A DNA stretch of 64,000 nt, taken from positions 25,536-89,535 of the forward strand of contig NZ_JBHZSP010000014.1 of the NCBI RefSeq assembly GCF_043643765.1, in the 5' to 3' direction. Below the pieces are notes generated by a model that was not told the origin of the DNA, did not search any database, and saw only the letters and a list, made by a program, of their open reading frames with translations. Position numbers and translations under genes: made by a program. Of this stretch, positions 54,118-61,890 are shown in pieces (the stretch's first letter is position 1; the number at the start of each line of letters is the position of its first letter). This DNA is from Marinomonas posidonica_A. Lineage in GTDB: Bacteria; Pseudomonadota; Gammaproteobacteria; Pseudomonadales; Marinomonadaceae.

Positions 54118-54257
54118 CACACCACCCCCATTTTCTTAGCCACAAACCATGCCGCCAGTGCAATCAAAAGCCATTTAATCCAGCCAAACTGGCTACCAGT
54201 AAAGAAGCCAGCCACGAAACCAAAACCGACAGACGCTAAGGGGATCAATAACGGCAT
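54117..54257 (-). CDS. Small phage membrane protein, 46 aa
   Basis: It reads MPLLIPLASVGFGFVAGFFT, then GSQFGWIKWLLIALAAWFV and AKKMGVV: two membrane segments with a short turn. Coupled on both sides by overlapping stop/start codons. The C-terminal KKMGVV resembles the KKLGVV of the 27-aa protein. Candidate virion membrane protein; no family recognised. Confidence 0.63.
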   Translation of the reverse strand: MPLLIPLASVGFGFVAGFFTGSQFGWIKWLLIALAAWFVAKKMGVV

Positions 54258-54556
54258 TAACGACCCCCTTTCATCATCAAGACAACAACCAGCAGAACCA
54301 CGGCCAAAACACCGCCCCCGATCAAAAGGGTTTGAGTAGACAAGGGCGAACTGGTCACCACGACCGTTTCACCCGTGTTACTTTGTGCATTGGGAACCGT
54401 TGTTGCATACGCCCCAGAGGCCGAGGCCTCATAAGCGGCGGTTTGCTCGTAACTCTGCGGGGCGCTTTCGCCTGATTCCCACCAGTTCGTTACCGCACTT
54501 TCCGCTGCTTCATAAGCGGTTGTTGCTTTGTCTGTAATATCGTCCCAAAGACCCAT
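54257..54556 (-). CDS. Phage membrane protein with C-terminal span, 99 aa
   Basis: The N-terminus MGLWDDITDKATTAYEAAES is an amphipathic helix; a Ser/Ala/Thr-rich linker follows, and the protein ends in a span QTLLIGGGVLAVVLLVVVLMM with KGGR. Its start lies nine bases after the coat protein stop. Position straight after the coat gene suggests a virion component that fixes the capsid to the membrane. Confidence 0.68.
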   Translation of the reverse strand: MGLWDDITDKATTAYEAAESAVTNWWESGESAPQSYEQTAAYEASASGAYATTVPNAQSNTGETVVVTSSPLSTQTLLIGGGVLAVVLLVVVLMMKGGR

Positions 54557-54565
54557 ACATACCCC

Positions 54566-55393
54566 TTAAGCCGCAATTTGTGCGACTTGCTTCACCGACT
54601 CCACCAAAATAGGAACCGCTTCCGCTTTACCTAGCTCGGTACGGAATACAAACTCGGACTTTTTGCCCGTGTTCAAAATATCCGCTTGCTCAAATCCGTA
54701 CATGGTCGGGTCAAGAATGAAATAACCCTCTTGTGGCGCTCGGCCTGTTCGCTGTTGCTGGAAGGCTTGCACCTCGGCGGTTACATCAAACAAAGTAATG
54801 CCGTCACGTTCCATAATTAGGCGTTTCAAATCGCCCTTGAAGTAAGCGCGGCGAATGTTAATGTCTGCGCCCGTTGGCAAGGTGGTAAAGTCGTTCCAGC
54901 CAGTCGCATTGGCTTGGAAAATATGCTCTTTGATACGAGGCTCAAAAATACGGCGAGATTGTGCGGGTGCTTGATAAGAAAAGGCTTCAAGCGACAAAGC
55001 ACCAGAACCGTTTTCAATCTCCACTTCCAGCGTGATGTTTTCACCTTGCAGTGTGACCAAGCCGCCAAAGTACGCGCCGTTTTGGTTTTTGGCGTTCGGA
55101 TTGGTGAACGGAATAACGAAAATACCTTTTTGAGTTAGGTTTCCGTCACCGTCAAACTGGGCTTCTTGAACATGATGTTTTTTGTATTTCTCCATCATGA
55201 CAAGCTGTTTACCCGTGACCTGAATGATGGTGTCACCATTCAAAATAACCGACACTTGGCGAATTTGAGCCGCCGTTAAAGACGTGACCAATTGGATTTC
55301 GTTGTAAGTTGGACCCGTAGCCAAAGACATAGAAGCCTTAGACCCCCAGCCCACACCGTTAAAGCCGTTTAATCGTTTAGGAATTAAAAGCAT
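54566..55393 (-). CDS. Major capsid protein, PM2 P2-like double jelly-roll
   Basis: A 275-residue protein, close to the size of PM2 P2 (269). The N-terminal half (to about residue 140) has the pattern LNGFNGVGWGSKASMSLATG, YNEIQLVTSLTAAQIRQVSV, FVIPFTNPNAKNQNGAYFGG and LEVEIENG, which I associate with the P2 N-terminal jelly roll. A second similar part follows (ITLFDVTAEVQAFQQ; YGFEQADILNT). No HK97-like feature is present. Its length, gene order and the ATPase nearby support the call. A structure prediction would settle it. Start has an AGGGG site. Confidence 0.83.
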   Translation of the reverse strand: MLLIPKRLNGFNGVGWGSKASMSLATGPTYNEIQLVTSLTAAQIRQVSVILNGDTIIQVTGKQLVMMEKYKKHHVQEAQFDGDGNLTQKGIFVIPFTNPNAKNQNGAYFGGLVTLQGENITLEVEIENGSGALSLEAFSYQAPAQSRRIFEPRIKEHIFQANATGWNDFTTLPTGADINIRRAYFKGDLKRLIMERDGITLFDVTAEVQAFQQQRTGRAPQEGYFILDPTMYGFEQADILNTGKKSEFVFRTELGKAEAVPILVESVKQVAQIAA

Positions 55394-55405
55394 GATTTAT
55401 TCCCC

Positions 55406-55513
55406 TTAGCCGATTGCGTCTTCAACGGCATCTACGTTATTTGAAGCCCACACCACAGCAGCAGCGACTAAAAGCGCAACCACGGCAATAGGCATATATT
55501 TTTTGACGTTCAT
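55406..55513 (-). CDS. Small phage membrane protein, 35 aa
   Basis: It reads MNVKKYMPIAVVALLVAAAV and continues VWASNNVDAVEDAIG: a basic start, one membrane helix and an acidic end, similar to filamentous-phage coat or small PM2 membrane proteins. It is the first gene of the late operon, 12 bases before the capsid gene and just after the late promoter. It may instead be a signal-peptide-like exported peptide. Confidence 0.62.
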   Translation of the reverse strand: MNVKKYMPIAVVALLVAAAVVWASNNVDAVEDAIG

Positions 55514-55566
55514 ATGTTTTTTTACCTGTTCGTTAATTGAAAGAATGTGTGTTGAACAGGACGAAA

Positions 55567-55595
55567 CATACAAAATCGCTTTAGGTATCCGTCAA
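55567..55595 (-). promoter_or_regulatory. Late promoter of the structural operon
   Basis: On the minus strand TTGACG (55595-55590), a 17-base spacer, then TGTATG (55572-55567). The spacer holds GATACCTAAA, half of a dispersed inverted repeat. It lies about 54 bases before the first late gene. The -10 match is weak, which suits a promoter needing an activator. Confidence 0.55.
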
Positions 55596-55625
55596 GCAAA
55601 AAAAAGCCCAGATACCTAAAGGTAT
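55580..55625. repeat. Three copies of TAGGTAT in inverted orientation
   Basis: TTTAGGTATC (55580-55589), GATACCTAAA (55611-55620) and AGGTAT (55620-55625). The first two are perfectly complementary over 10 bases; the last two form the inner stem of the terminator at 55598-55632. They could be repressor/activator sites or alternative RNA folds. Confidence 0.7.
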
Positions 55626-55632
55626 AACGGGC
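55598..55632 (-). terminator. Terminator of the early operon after the ATPase gene
   Basis: On the minus strand AGCCC and ATACC pair with GGTAT and GGGCT, followed by eight T. It lies 35 bases after the ATPase stop and separates early and late operons. Confidence 0.87.
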
Positions 55633-55666
55633 TGTTCTTTCCTTATTTCTTGCAATATTCGGCAAT

Positions 55667-56359
55667 TTAAGCGGCCAGTTTTTTCAGCTTACCTTTATCA
55701 AATTGGCCTATGTTGTGGTCATCTGTTTTCATCAAATAATGGAATTTTGGCAGGGCGATAATGTCATCAACGGGTAAATCCAATTCGTTCGCCAGATACA
55801 CCGCATCTTGCTTGCGTTGTTGTCGGCCAACCCACTTAATCGAACATTGCCCCATAACCGTTTTAGGCACTTCTTGCCCACGCTGAAAGATACAAATAGC
55901 GTGTAAGCCAAACTTACGGCCACCCGTTAGAATTTCACCAAAGGCACCACGCGCCGCGCCGCTGGTCGTCACACACTTGGCAAGTTCTTCAAAGACGATT
56001 TTTAATGGCTTCTTATGTTGGCCGTTCCCCGCACCCCATACCACCTTTGAAAAGGCTTCTAGGTTCTTCGCGTTGGCTCCGTCTTTTGGGCTATAGGCAA
56101 TCTTAAAACCTCGGCCACCCTTAGCAGCACGCGCCGCAAACAGAGCACGAGCAAAGGCCGCTAATGACGTATAACGGCGCACCTCACGACCGCACAGCAC
56201 CTCATAATCACAATAGGGGTCAAACAAGGCCACTTGATCGGTGGCCTTGATAACGCCTACTTGCTTAACGCCTGTTGTTTTACCGGAACCAGAGGAACCA
56301 ACGAAAAGCGCATGTTCTGCGCTTAGTTGGTTGTTAGGGTTCTTAGGCTGTAGGATCAT
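55667..56359 (-). CDS. DNA-packaging ATPase, FtsK/HerA type (PM2 P9-like)
   Basis: A 230-residue P-loop ATPase. Walker A is ALFVGSSGSGKTTGVKQVG (about residues 17-35), Walker B is PLKIVFEELAKC (about 118-129), and FGLHAICIFQRGQEVPKTVM contains the Gln of sensor type. Double jelly-roll phages with membrane use this class to pump DNA, in place of terminase. Size agrees with PM2 P9. Its start overlaps the preceding stop by four bases (ATGA). It ends the early operon. Confidence 0.87.
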   Translation of the reverse strand: MILQPKNPNNQLSAEHALFVGSSGSGKTTGVKQVGVIKATDQVALFDPYCDYEVLCGREVRRYTSLAAFARALFAARAAKGGRGFKIAYSPKDGANAKNLEAFSKVVWGAGNGQHKKPLKIVFEELAKCVTTSGAARGAFGEILTGGRKFGLHAICIFQRGQEVPKTVMGQCSIKWVGRQQRKQDAVYLANELDLPVDDIIALPKFHYLMKTDDHNIGQFDKGKLKKLAA

Positions 56360-56847
56360 GCCGCCACCCTTACGCGCTCTTTTTCTTGCGCGGCTTTTTC
56401 AGCCTTGGCTTTTTCGGCTTCTTGAGCCTTTAGGGTTTGGGCAGTGTCCACACCCTCGGATACCAATTTACCCACGGCCATAGCCGCTTTGATTTCGGCA
56501 TCATAAGCCGCCAGCCAAGCAGGAAGTAAGGCACCGTATTTGATTAAAACAGGGCTTAGGTTTTCGATTGCGTAAGACTTGGTATCTGGTGTGAACTCAA
56601 AGTCTTTGTGAATGAATCGCTTAAGCGCAAATTCAATCATGCCTAAGCCGCCCATTGCGGTTAATTGGGCGGTTTGTTCGTCCATTTCCGCTTGCTCTGC
56701 CTCGGCCTGTTCTTCTGCCTTGGCTTGTTCTGGGTCAAAGTCGGCTTGCGCTTCTTCCGCTTCCAGCGCTTTCAAAAAATCGGCCTGCTCTTCTGAGATT
56801 GCCGCCGCTTCCACGGTTTCTAATTCCGTTTGTTTTTCGTTGCTCAT
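56356..56847 (-). CDS. Phage protein with acidic coiled coil
   Basis: A 163-residue protein. Residues 1-65 are extremely acidic (Glu, Ala, Gln), residues 75-125 form a globular helical part (EFALKRFIHKDFEFTPDTKS; YGALLPAWLAAYDAEIKAAM), and the end is a Lys/Glu helix. I do not recognise it. The coupling to the ATPase suggests a packaging or assembly partner. Low-complexity composition makes remote comparison unreliable. Confidence 0.62.
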   Translation of the reverse strand: MSNEKQTELETVEAAAISEEQADFLKALEAEEAQADFDPEQAKAEEQAEAEQAEMDEQTAQLTAMGGLGMIEFALKRFIHKDFEFTPDTKSYAIENLSPVLIKYGALLPAWLAAYDAEIKAAMAVGKLVSEGVDTAQTLKAQEAEKAKAEKAAQEKERVRVAA

Positions 56848-57002
56848 TGCTCATTACCTCTTACTTTTATGATTTGAATTTGTACGCCACGAAAAGGCCA
56901 AGGCAAAGACAACACCGCCCCCGTCATCATTTCGTTATCAATTAAATACAATGGACCAAAGTTTTTAATTTTTGCACTTGTCGCTGGTAAATCTATTTTC
57001 AT
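56844..57002 (-). CDS. Small phage protein, 52 aa
   Basis: It reads MKIDLPATSAKIKNFGPLYL, then IDNEMMTGAVLSLPWPFRGV and a basic end. No membrane span. The start and the stop each overlap neighbours by ATGA, so it is in the middle of a coupled series. It is below common gene-caller thresholds. Function unknown; a small DNA- or protein-binding factor is possible. Confidence 0.6.
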   Translation of the reverse strand: MKIDLPATSAKIKNFGPLYLIDNEMMTGAVLSLPWPFRGVQIQIIKVRGNEQ

Positions 57003-57469
57003 GCTGTTTGTCCTTTAGGTTTGGTTTTCGGTTTACGGCTGGCAAAAATAGCCGTGATTAAGGTTGCGAAAAGCGCCAAGGCACCCAACAAAACAGGGGG
57101 AGCCGCTGGGCTTTCTTCTGCCATGCCTTTAGGCTTGGTTTCGGTATCCGCTTTCGGCTTCTCTTTCGGTATCTGGTCGGTATCGTCCGAAACGCTGGAA
57201 GCCGCATTCTGTGTTGGTATAGCGGCTTTTTCTTCGGTATCGCTTTTGTACCCGTCAATTAAGTTATTTACGGGTACGGTTAATTCTTCACGAGAACCCT
57301 TTAGATTCTCTTTAAGGTATTTTTGGCGATTAACTCCGCTTGCTTGGTTGGTGCCACAGTCTGGGCAATGGGTATAAAGCGATTTACGCTTACCACCCGC
57401 TTGCCTAACTTCAGCTATGCAATCACAGCTTGGTTCTGTGCACTTGATATACCCGATTGTGTCAGCCAT
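56999..57469 (-). CDS. Zinc-ribbon phage protein with C-terminal membrane span
   Basis: A 156-residue protein. Cysteines at about 10, 15, 17, 35 and 38 (KCTEPSCDCIAE and HCPDCGTNQ) form a zinc ribbon. A Lys/Glu/Pro-rich linker (KEKPKADTETKPKGMAEESP) leads to a membrane helix VLLGALALFATLITAIFAS and a basic tail. Proteins with this order are frequent in small gammaproteobacterial prophages; the role is not established. It overlaps the preceding gene by eight bases. Confidence 0.65.
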   Translation of the reverse strand: MADTIGYIKCTEPSCDCIAEVRQAGGKRKSLYTHCPDCGTNQASGVNRQKYLKENLKGSREELTVPVNNLIDGYKSDTEEKAAIPTQNAASSVSDDTDQIPKEKPKADTETKPKGMAEESPAAPPVLLGALALFATLITAIFASRKPKTKPKGQTA

Positions 57470-57680
57470 TGTTTAAAGCCCTCCGTGCTAGTTCGTTAAT
57501 TACTTGGTCATTGAGAAACGCCACGCTTTCAAACTGCGCGGCTACGCCTTCAAGCGACTTAAAACCGCCAGTCATAAGTGACATAGGGCTAACACCGCTT
57601 AACCCCTTAAACGCCTCTTTCAGTCTGGCTTGTGCTTCGCTTCGTTTTGTCAGTAGTGCTTCTAGTTCTTGGTTCTCCAT
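57462..57680 (-). CDS. Small helical phage protein, 72 aa
   Basis: It begins MENQELEALLTKRSEAQARL and is mostly helical (EAFKGLSGVSPMSLMTGGFK; ESVAFLNDQVINELARRAL). The frame is open upstream to 57752, but ATG 57680 has an AGGA site and does not overlap the rep gene. Possible coiled-coil adapter near the replication gene; not recognised. Confidence 0.6.
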   Translation of the reverse strand: MENQELEALLTKRSEAQARLKEAFKGLSGVSPMSLMTGGFKSLEGVAAQFESVAFLNDQVINELARRALNNG

Positions 57681-57699
57681 TTTTCGTCCTTTGTGGTTG

Positions 57700-59421
57700 C
57701 TAGTGGATTTGGTATTGGGGGCTAAAATTGCCCCCCGTACAGTTATTGACACGATTTCTAGGGAACGGCTGCGCCGCTCCTAAAGACAAAGAGCCGACCC
57801 GCTGAATCGTCCACTCATACAAACGAGTAGGCAGATATTCCGCGACAATCGAAACAAGCCCTTTGATCTTGATACTTGGTTCACCGAATTGATTGTTTTC
57901 ACCTTGTTCATAAAGCGGCCTTAAGGCTTGGTTTTTACCGGAACCCATTAACTCGGTGTAACGCTTCCAATCGTTCGCCTTGGCAGCGTTGTAAACATCA
58001 ATAAAGGTTTTAGGAATGGCATCTTTTAGGCGGCGTATTTCGCGCCACACCGTGACCGAAGACGAGCCCAAGAATTGAAACTGGCGAATACCGTGGCGGC
58101 TTTTCCATGCCTGGACCCGTTCTGCAGAATCTACAAAGGTGCGTCCCGTTTCTTCGTCCAGAATGTCCAGCGGCTTACCGTCCGCAGATAAGCCGTCTAT
58201 GTTTTTGGCAATGTACTTAGCCACATAAGAAGCCGCGCCACCTTTGGCGGGGTCTAAATAGGAATAATCAAAGCGACTTTCTTGAGCGCCCTTTTCGTCT
58301 CCATCCACTTCAAAGGCATAACCCTTGGCAATGTCGATAAGGCGCGTGCTTTGTTTACGATCCGCAAAAAGAATAAGGTGCCAGTGTGGCGTGCCGTCAT
58401 GGTGAGGCTCTACCACTCTTACCCCGTAAAAATGAATACCTTCGCGCTTACAGGCGGCGCGAATCTTTGCCCACTGGTTATTCAAATAGTGGTGTGCATC
58501 CCTTGGTGAAGGGCAACCAAAATCATAAAACTTTTTGTTTCGGTAGCCTGACTCTTTATGCACGGGGTGGTACTTAGACGGACAAGTCATGGTGATAAAC
58601 AAGCCAATGTGACCATACTGCACCGCCAAGTATTGAAGCCCTTTAATCCTGACACTTAACTCGGCTTTGTTGTGTATCGGATTGGAAATGCTCTTATCTG
58701 CAAGGTCAGACAGTAAAAACGTCTGCTCGTATTGGTTGGTTGCTTCCCAGCTTTCCAAAAAGGCGCGGTTTGCTTGTCGCTGCTTGCGGTATCGATTAAT
58801 CCCCCAACGTGACACATAAGGGGATTGTTGGTTGCACACTTGGCCGCACTCACGGCGAATGTTTTCAACGGCGCGATAGTGGCGCTTTGCTTGTCGCATC
58901 CACCATTCAGGGGTAAACATGCGCAGCATAAGCGAATGCACTTTGTCGTTATCGTCCCATTGATCAAACAAGGCATTAACCGATTCGGCTTCACGCTGAA
59001 TGTAATTGAAGAAATGGGCGTTTTGTTTAAGCAAGAAACCATTGGCCGACATTTCGAACCGGCGGCTTTTTTCCTTTGCCCATTCTTGCAGCTTGTCGCC
59101 CACAAGGTCAGTTATCCATTCGTCACAAAAATACAAACGGTCAACCACACTACGCAGCCAAGCCATAGCAATGTCTTGATTGTCTCGTTTCTGGCGGCGT
59201 TCCGCTTCTTTCAAAACGATATTACGCATTCCCGTTTTATCTAATCGACTAATCAATTCGATACGAGCAATGGCACCACGTAGCCACGTATTCGCAGCAA
59301 CATGGCCTTTCGTCTGGTCTAACTCGTCAAGACGCGAGCGCACAAAGCCCTCGTCTTGAGGGCTTAAACCTGAAATAAGTTCATTACGCCAAGTGATACA
59401 TTGGGGAGTTGGGGCAAACAT
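57700..59421 (-). CDS. HUH replication initiator, phage GPA family
   Basis: A 573-residue rolling-circle replication protein. Motif 1 is IGLFITMTCPSKYHP (about residue 274), motif 2 is HHDGTPHWHLILFADR with the metal-binding HxH (about 340-352), motif 3 is SYVAKYIAKNI with two Tyr at about 399 and 403. These are the features of P2 gpA-type initiators; PM2 P12 belongs to the same class. It nicks one strand to start replication of the excised circle; the origin often lies in this gene. ATG 59421 suits the GGGGG site better than the GTG at 59427. Confidence 0.9.
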   Translation of the reverse strand: MFAPTPQCITWRNELISGLSPQDEGFVRSRLDELDQTKGHVAANTWLRGAIARIELISRLDKTGMRNIVLKEAERRQKRDNQDIAMAWLRSVVDRLYFCDEWITDLVGDKLQEWAKEKSRRFEMSANGFLLKQNAHFFNYIQREAESVNALFDQWDDNDKVHSLMLRMFTPEWWMRQAKRHYRAVENIRRECGQVCNQQSPYVSRWGINRYRKQRQANRAFLESWEATNQYEQTFLLSDLADKSISNPIHNKAELSVRIKGLQYLAVQYGHIGLFITMTCPSKYHPVHKESGYRNKKFYDFGCPSPRDAHHYLNNQWAKIRAACKREGIHFYGVRVVEPHHDGTPHWHLILFADRKQSTRLIDIAKGYAFEVDGDEKGAQESRFDYSYLDPAKGGAASYVAKYIAKNIDGLSADGKPLDILDEETGRTFVDSAERVQAWKSRHGIRQFQFLGSSSVTVWREIRRLKDAIPKTFIDVYNAAKANDWKRYTELMGSGKNQALRPLYEQGENNQFGEPSIKIKGLVSIVAEYLPTRLYEWTIQRVGSLSLGAAQPFPRNRVNNCTGGNFSPQYQIH

Positions 59422-59430
59422 AGTCACCCC

Positions 59431-59823
59431 CTAACAAAAGAATGGATCAACAAGCCACTTACGAACGATCTTGATATCTCGTTTGCTCATGTGCTTGATT
59501 GCATGGATAAAATCAAAATCGAACATATCCGAGTTGCCAAACCAGACAGAGCCTAAGAAACGCAGCAACATGGCATCCTCTTTGGCTTTACGGTCCAATG
59601 CAATTTGAATAGATTTAATCTTTGCCGCGCCTTCTTCCATATCCCAATACTGTTTGAGTTCTGGGGCGGCATTCAGCATGTTAAAAAAGCGGTTTTGGGC
59701 TTCTTGGTTGATCATGGCTTTTTCTTCCTTCATAGCTTGAAATAAGTGGTAAAAAAGCGCCTTTGGTGGCGTGGTAGAAAGAAAGGCCGCTAACTGTGAG
59801 CGGCTTTGGATTAATGCAGACAT
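59431..59823 (-). CDS. Phage early protein of unknown function, 130 aa
   Basis: A soluble helical protein (MSALIQSRSQLAAFLSTTPP; AMINQEAQNRFFNMLNAAPE; AIKHMSKRDIKIVRKWLVDP). ATG 59823 has a strong GGAGGGG site; the longer frame is ignored. It lies between two early genes and nine bases before rep, so a replication accessory role is plausible. Not recognised. Confidence 0.65.
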   Translation of the reverse strand: MSALIQSRSQLAAFLSTTPPKALFYHLFQAMKEEKAMINQEAQNRFFNMLNAAPELKQYWDMEEGAAKIKSIQIALDRKAKEDAMLLRFLGSVWFGNSDMFDFDFIHAIKHMSKRDIKIVRKWLVDPFFC

Positions 59824-59831
59824 TGCCCCTC

Positions 59832-60002
59832 CTAAAATGGGATTGAGTCGTCCTCTGCTATTTCGTCCACTTCTTCCCCTGTCACCAAAAAATCTGGTTG
59901 GTGACACTGTGGGCAGACGTGCCAGCCGTTTAGAAAAAGATGCTCTGATTCGCTCCCCTTCCATCCACAATCAACACACATTGATTCGAATATGGTTTCC
60001 AT
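59832..60002 (-). CDS. Small zinc-finger protein, 56 aa
   Basis: METIFESMCVDCGWKGSESE is followed by HVCPQCHQPDF and an acidic end. The two CxxC pairs (9/12 and 34/37 approx.) form a zinc ribbon. ATG 60002 follows a consensus AGGAGG site, so the longer frame is rejected. Small zinc-ribbon genes are common in phage early operons; a regulatory role is likely but unknown. Confidence 0.68.
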   Translation of the reverse strand: METIFESMCVDCGWKGSESEHLFLNGWHVCPQCHQPDFLVTGEEVDEIAEDDSIPF

Positions 60003-60012
60003 GCTCTGCCTC

Positions 60013-60315
60013 CTATCGGTTCCAAGGTTTCGCATCAAGAAGGCGGCGTGTTTCCATAACGACATTCACAAACAAATCACCGCGTGGGGAAAATTGGTGG
60101 CGAGCCATGCGGCGGTCATAAAGCGCCTGTTTAACTTCGTCCTCAGTCATAGAAGTGCGAGAAGCCCACTCCTGTGGTGTGCAGTAAGGACCCGAAACCT
60201 CGACAATAAGGCCGTCAGGAAAATGAATTTTCATCATTTCAACTGACGAAGCATCATGATTGTTAGTCACAGAATTGTATTTTTTTGCCTTTCCTTCTGG
60301 TTTTGTGGAACTCAT
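60013..60315 (-). CDS. Early regulator candidate (Cro/excisionase-like position)
   Basis: A 100-residue protein, first in the early operon and divergent from the repressor. The C-terminal part PYCTPQEWASRTSMTEDEVK followed by QALYDRRMARHQFSPRGDLF resembles a helix-turn-helix with wing as in MerR/Xis-type excisionases. The first 30 residues are polar and may be disordered. By position it should be Cro or Xis, but sequence alone does not prove this. Confidence 0.6.
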   Translation of the reverse strand: MSSTKPEGKAKKYNSVTNNHDASSVEMMKIHFPDGLIVEVSGPYCTPQEWASRTSMTEDEVKQALYDRRMARHQFSPRGDLFVNVVMETRRLLDAKPWNR

Positions 60316-60374
60316 CTTCCTATACTCCTATTAAATTTGTCTTTTTGTTGGCTTTTATGCCTTTTTGTCACTTT

Positions 60375-60436
60375 TGACAACTCACAAAACGGATATTAGA
60401 CCTAGCAAAAAGACTAGTCAAGTATTTGAGTTGTCA
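60375..60436. promoter_or_regulatory. Repressor operator region, TGACAACTCA / TGAGTTGTCA
   Basis: TGACAACTCA (60375-60384) and its exact inverse TGAGTTGTCA (60427-60436) flank 42 bases between the divergent early and repressor genes. Shorter half-sites TTGTCA and TTGACA lie next to each copy. The spacing suits cooperative binding of two repressor dimers over both promoters. Confidence 0.75.
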
Positions 60437-60460
60437 TTTGACACTTTTATAGGGGAACCA

Positions 60461-61126
60461 ATGTTGTTATCTGCTTCGGATGTGATTGAAAGAATGATTG
60501 TTGCGGCAGGGGCTAAACATGCTTCAGAGCTGGCAAAATTACTAAACGTAACTTCTTCTGTTATTGCTAACTGGAAGAAAAGGGACACGATTCCCTATAA
60601 AGAAGTGTATGAATTATCTAGGAAAAATGGTTTTTCAATGGACTGGATTTTGACCGGACACGGTGAACCCCAAACTGACAAAATCCAAGTTTTGCCAGAG
60701 AAAGACGACTATTGCCATATTTCCCAATACAGCATTGAAGCGAGCGCAGGACAAGGCGCATTGGTGGAAGCGGAAAATATCGACCAGCATTTGGCCTTTA
60801 AAGAATCATGGTTGAGAAAGTCCGGCATCAACCCAGCGAACCTAATCGCCATTTATGCCCGTGGGGATTCTATGGAACCCACCATCTATTCTGGTGATTC
60901 CTTGGTGATCGACAAAACCAAAAACACAGTCACCAGTGACGGCGGCATTTACGTGATCAACTATGACGGGGAACTGTTCGTAAAGCGTGTGCAGAAGCAG
61001 CTTGATGGATTGGTGGCGATCACCTCAGACAACAAGAACTACCAACCAATGACGATACCGTTAGAAGGTCTAAGCAAACTTAAAATAATTGGCCGTGTCG
61101 TGTGGTCAGGCCATCCGATGATTTAG
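60461..61126 (+). CDS. S24-family phage repressor (CI-like)
   Basis: A 221-residue repressor. The N-terminal HTH (residues 4-60: VIERMIVAAGAKHASELAKL, SSVIANWKKRDTIPYKEVYE) is of the phage CI type. The C-terminal LexA-like peptidase has Ser137 in ARGDSMEPTIYSGDSLVI and Lys175 in ELFVKRVQKQ. A possible self-cleavage bond Ala-Gly lies at 96-97 (EASAGQG). It should be inactivated under DNA damage through RecA. ATG 60461 has an AGGGG site; the upstream frame would cross the operator. Confidence 0.9.
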   Translation: MLLSASDVIERMIVAAGAKHASELAKLLNVTSSVIANWKKRDTIPYKEVYELSRKNGFSMDWILTGHGEPQTDKIQVLPEKDDYCHISQYSIEASAGQGALVEAENIDQHLAFKESWLRKSGINPANLIAIYARGDSMEPTIYSGDSLVIDKTKNTVTSDGGIYVINYDGELFVKRVQKQLDGLVAITSDNKNYQPMTIPLEGLSKLKIIGRVVWSGHPMI

Positions 61127-61143
61127 GGCAGGAGTACAAGGGA

Positions 61144-61890
61144 ATGACTAATAAAACAGAAAAAAAAGATGGAAGTGGCCTTGGTTGTAAAATGAAGGCT
61201 GGCATATGGGCTTCACTATTGTATTTCATTACCGTTATTTTCATCTTAGGTATGAATTTATATTACAGCCCGCCTTCCCCTCCAATGAGGCTAAATGAAA
61301 TAGGTGATTATCTTGCAGGAGCCTTTAGCCCATTAGCTTTCTTATGGCTGATAATTGGCTATTTAATGCAAAACAGAGAGCTGAAAAATCAAATAGAAGA
61401 ATTTAAAAAAACAATTAAGATTTCCGAAAGATCACTTTCTTTTCAAGAGAAAGTTTTTAAAACTCAGAGTTTAAATAGATTTCAAGAAAAACAGCCAAAT
61501 TTTTGGAACCCTTCGTTTGGTAAATATAAAAATGAAAGTGGTGAGTTTTTCTGCACTCTCAGAATAATAAATGTTGGAGCAAAGGCCTTAAAAATATCGA
61601 TGGCTCTAGAAAATCTTCAAAGCATCTCAGATGTAGTACATGAGGCAAATACAGGAGATGTAATAGAAATAAAAACCTATATACGTTTTTATGAGATAAA
61701 ACATAAAAATGATGTCTTTTGGATTAATTACATTGATGATAAAGGCTCATACGAAACAGCCAAACTAAATGTTAGCTGGTTTTATCAAGAACAAGAATCC
61801 GGATTATTTTTACCTTATCCGTTAATCACAATGCCAGAAACACCACAAGAATTTTGTCCTAATATTGATGGTGAAAATTATGGGCATTAA
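61144..61890 (+). CDS. Two-span membrane protein with coiled coil, lysogeny-module accessory gene
   Basis: A 248-residue protein of markedly AT-rich DNA compared with its neighbours. Two membrane helices (about 19-41 and 54-75; NEIGDYLAGAFSPLAFLWLI is a recurring pattern in hypothetical bacterial proteins) are followed by a coiled coil (76-115) and a beta-rich cytoplasmic domain (118-248). It sits between repressor and integrase in the same direction, and so should be expressed in the lysogen. This is the classical place for superinfection exclusion or defence genes. That role is inference. Confidence 0.7.
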   Translation: MTNKTEKKDGSGLGCKMKAGIWASLLYFITVIFILGMNLYYSPPSPPMRLNEIGDYLAGAFSPLAFLWLIIGYLMQNRELKNQIEEFKKTIKISERSLSFQEKVFKTQSLNRFQEKQPNFWNPSFGKYKNESGEFFCTLRIINVGAKALKISMALENLQSISDVVHEANTGDVIEIKTYIRFYEIKHKNDVFWINYIDDKGSYETAKLNVSWFYQEQESGLFLPYPLITMPETPQEFCPNIDGENYGH

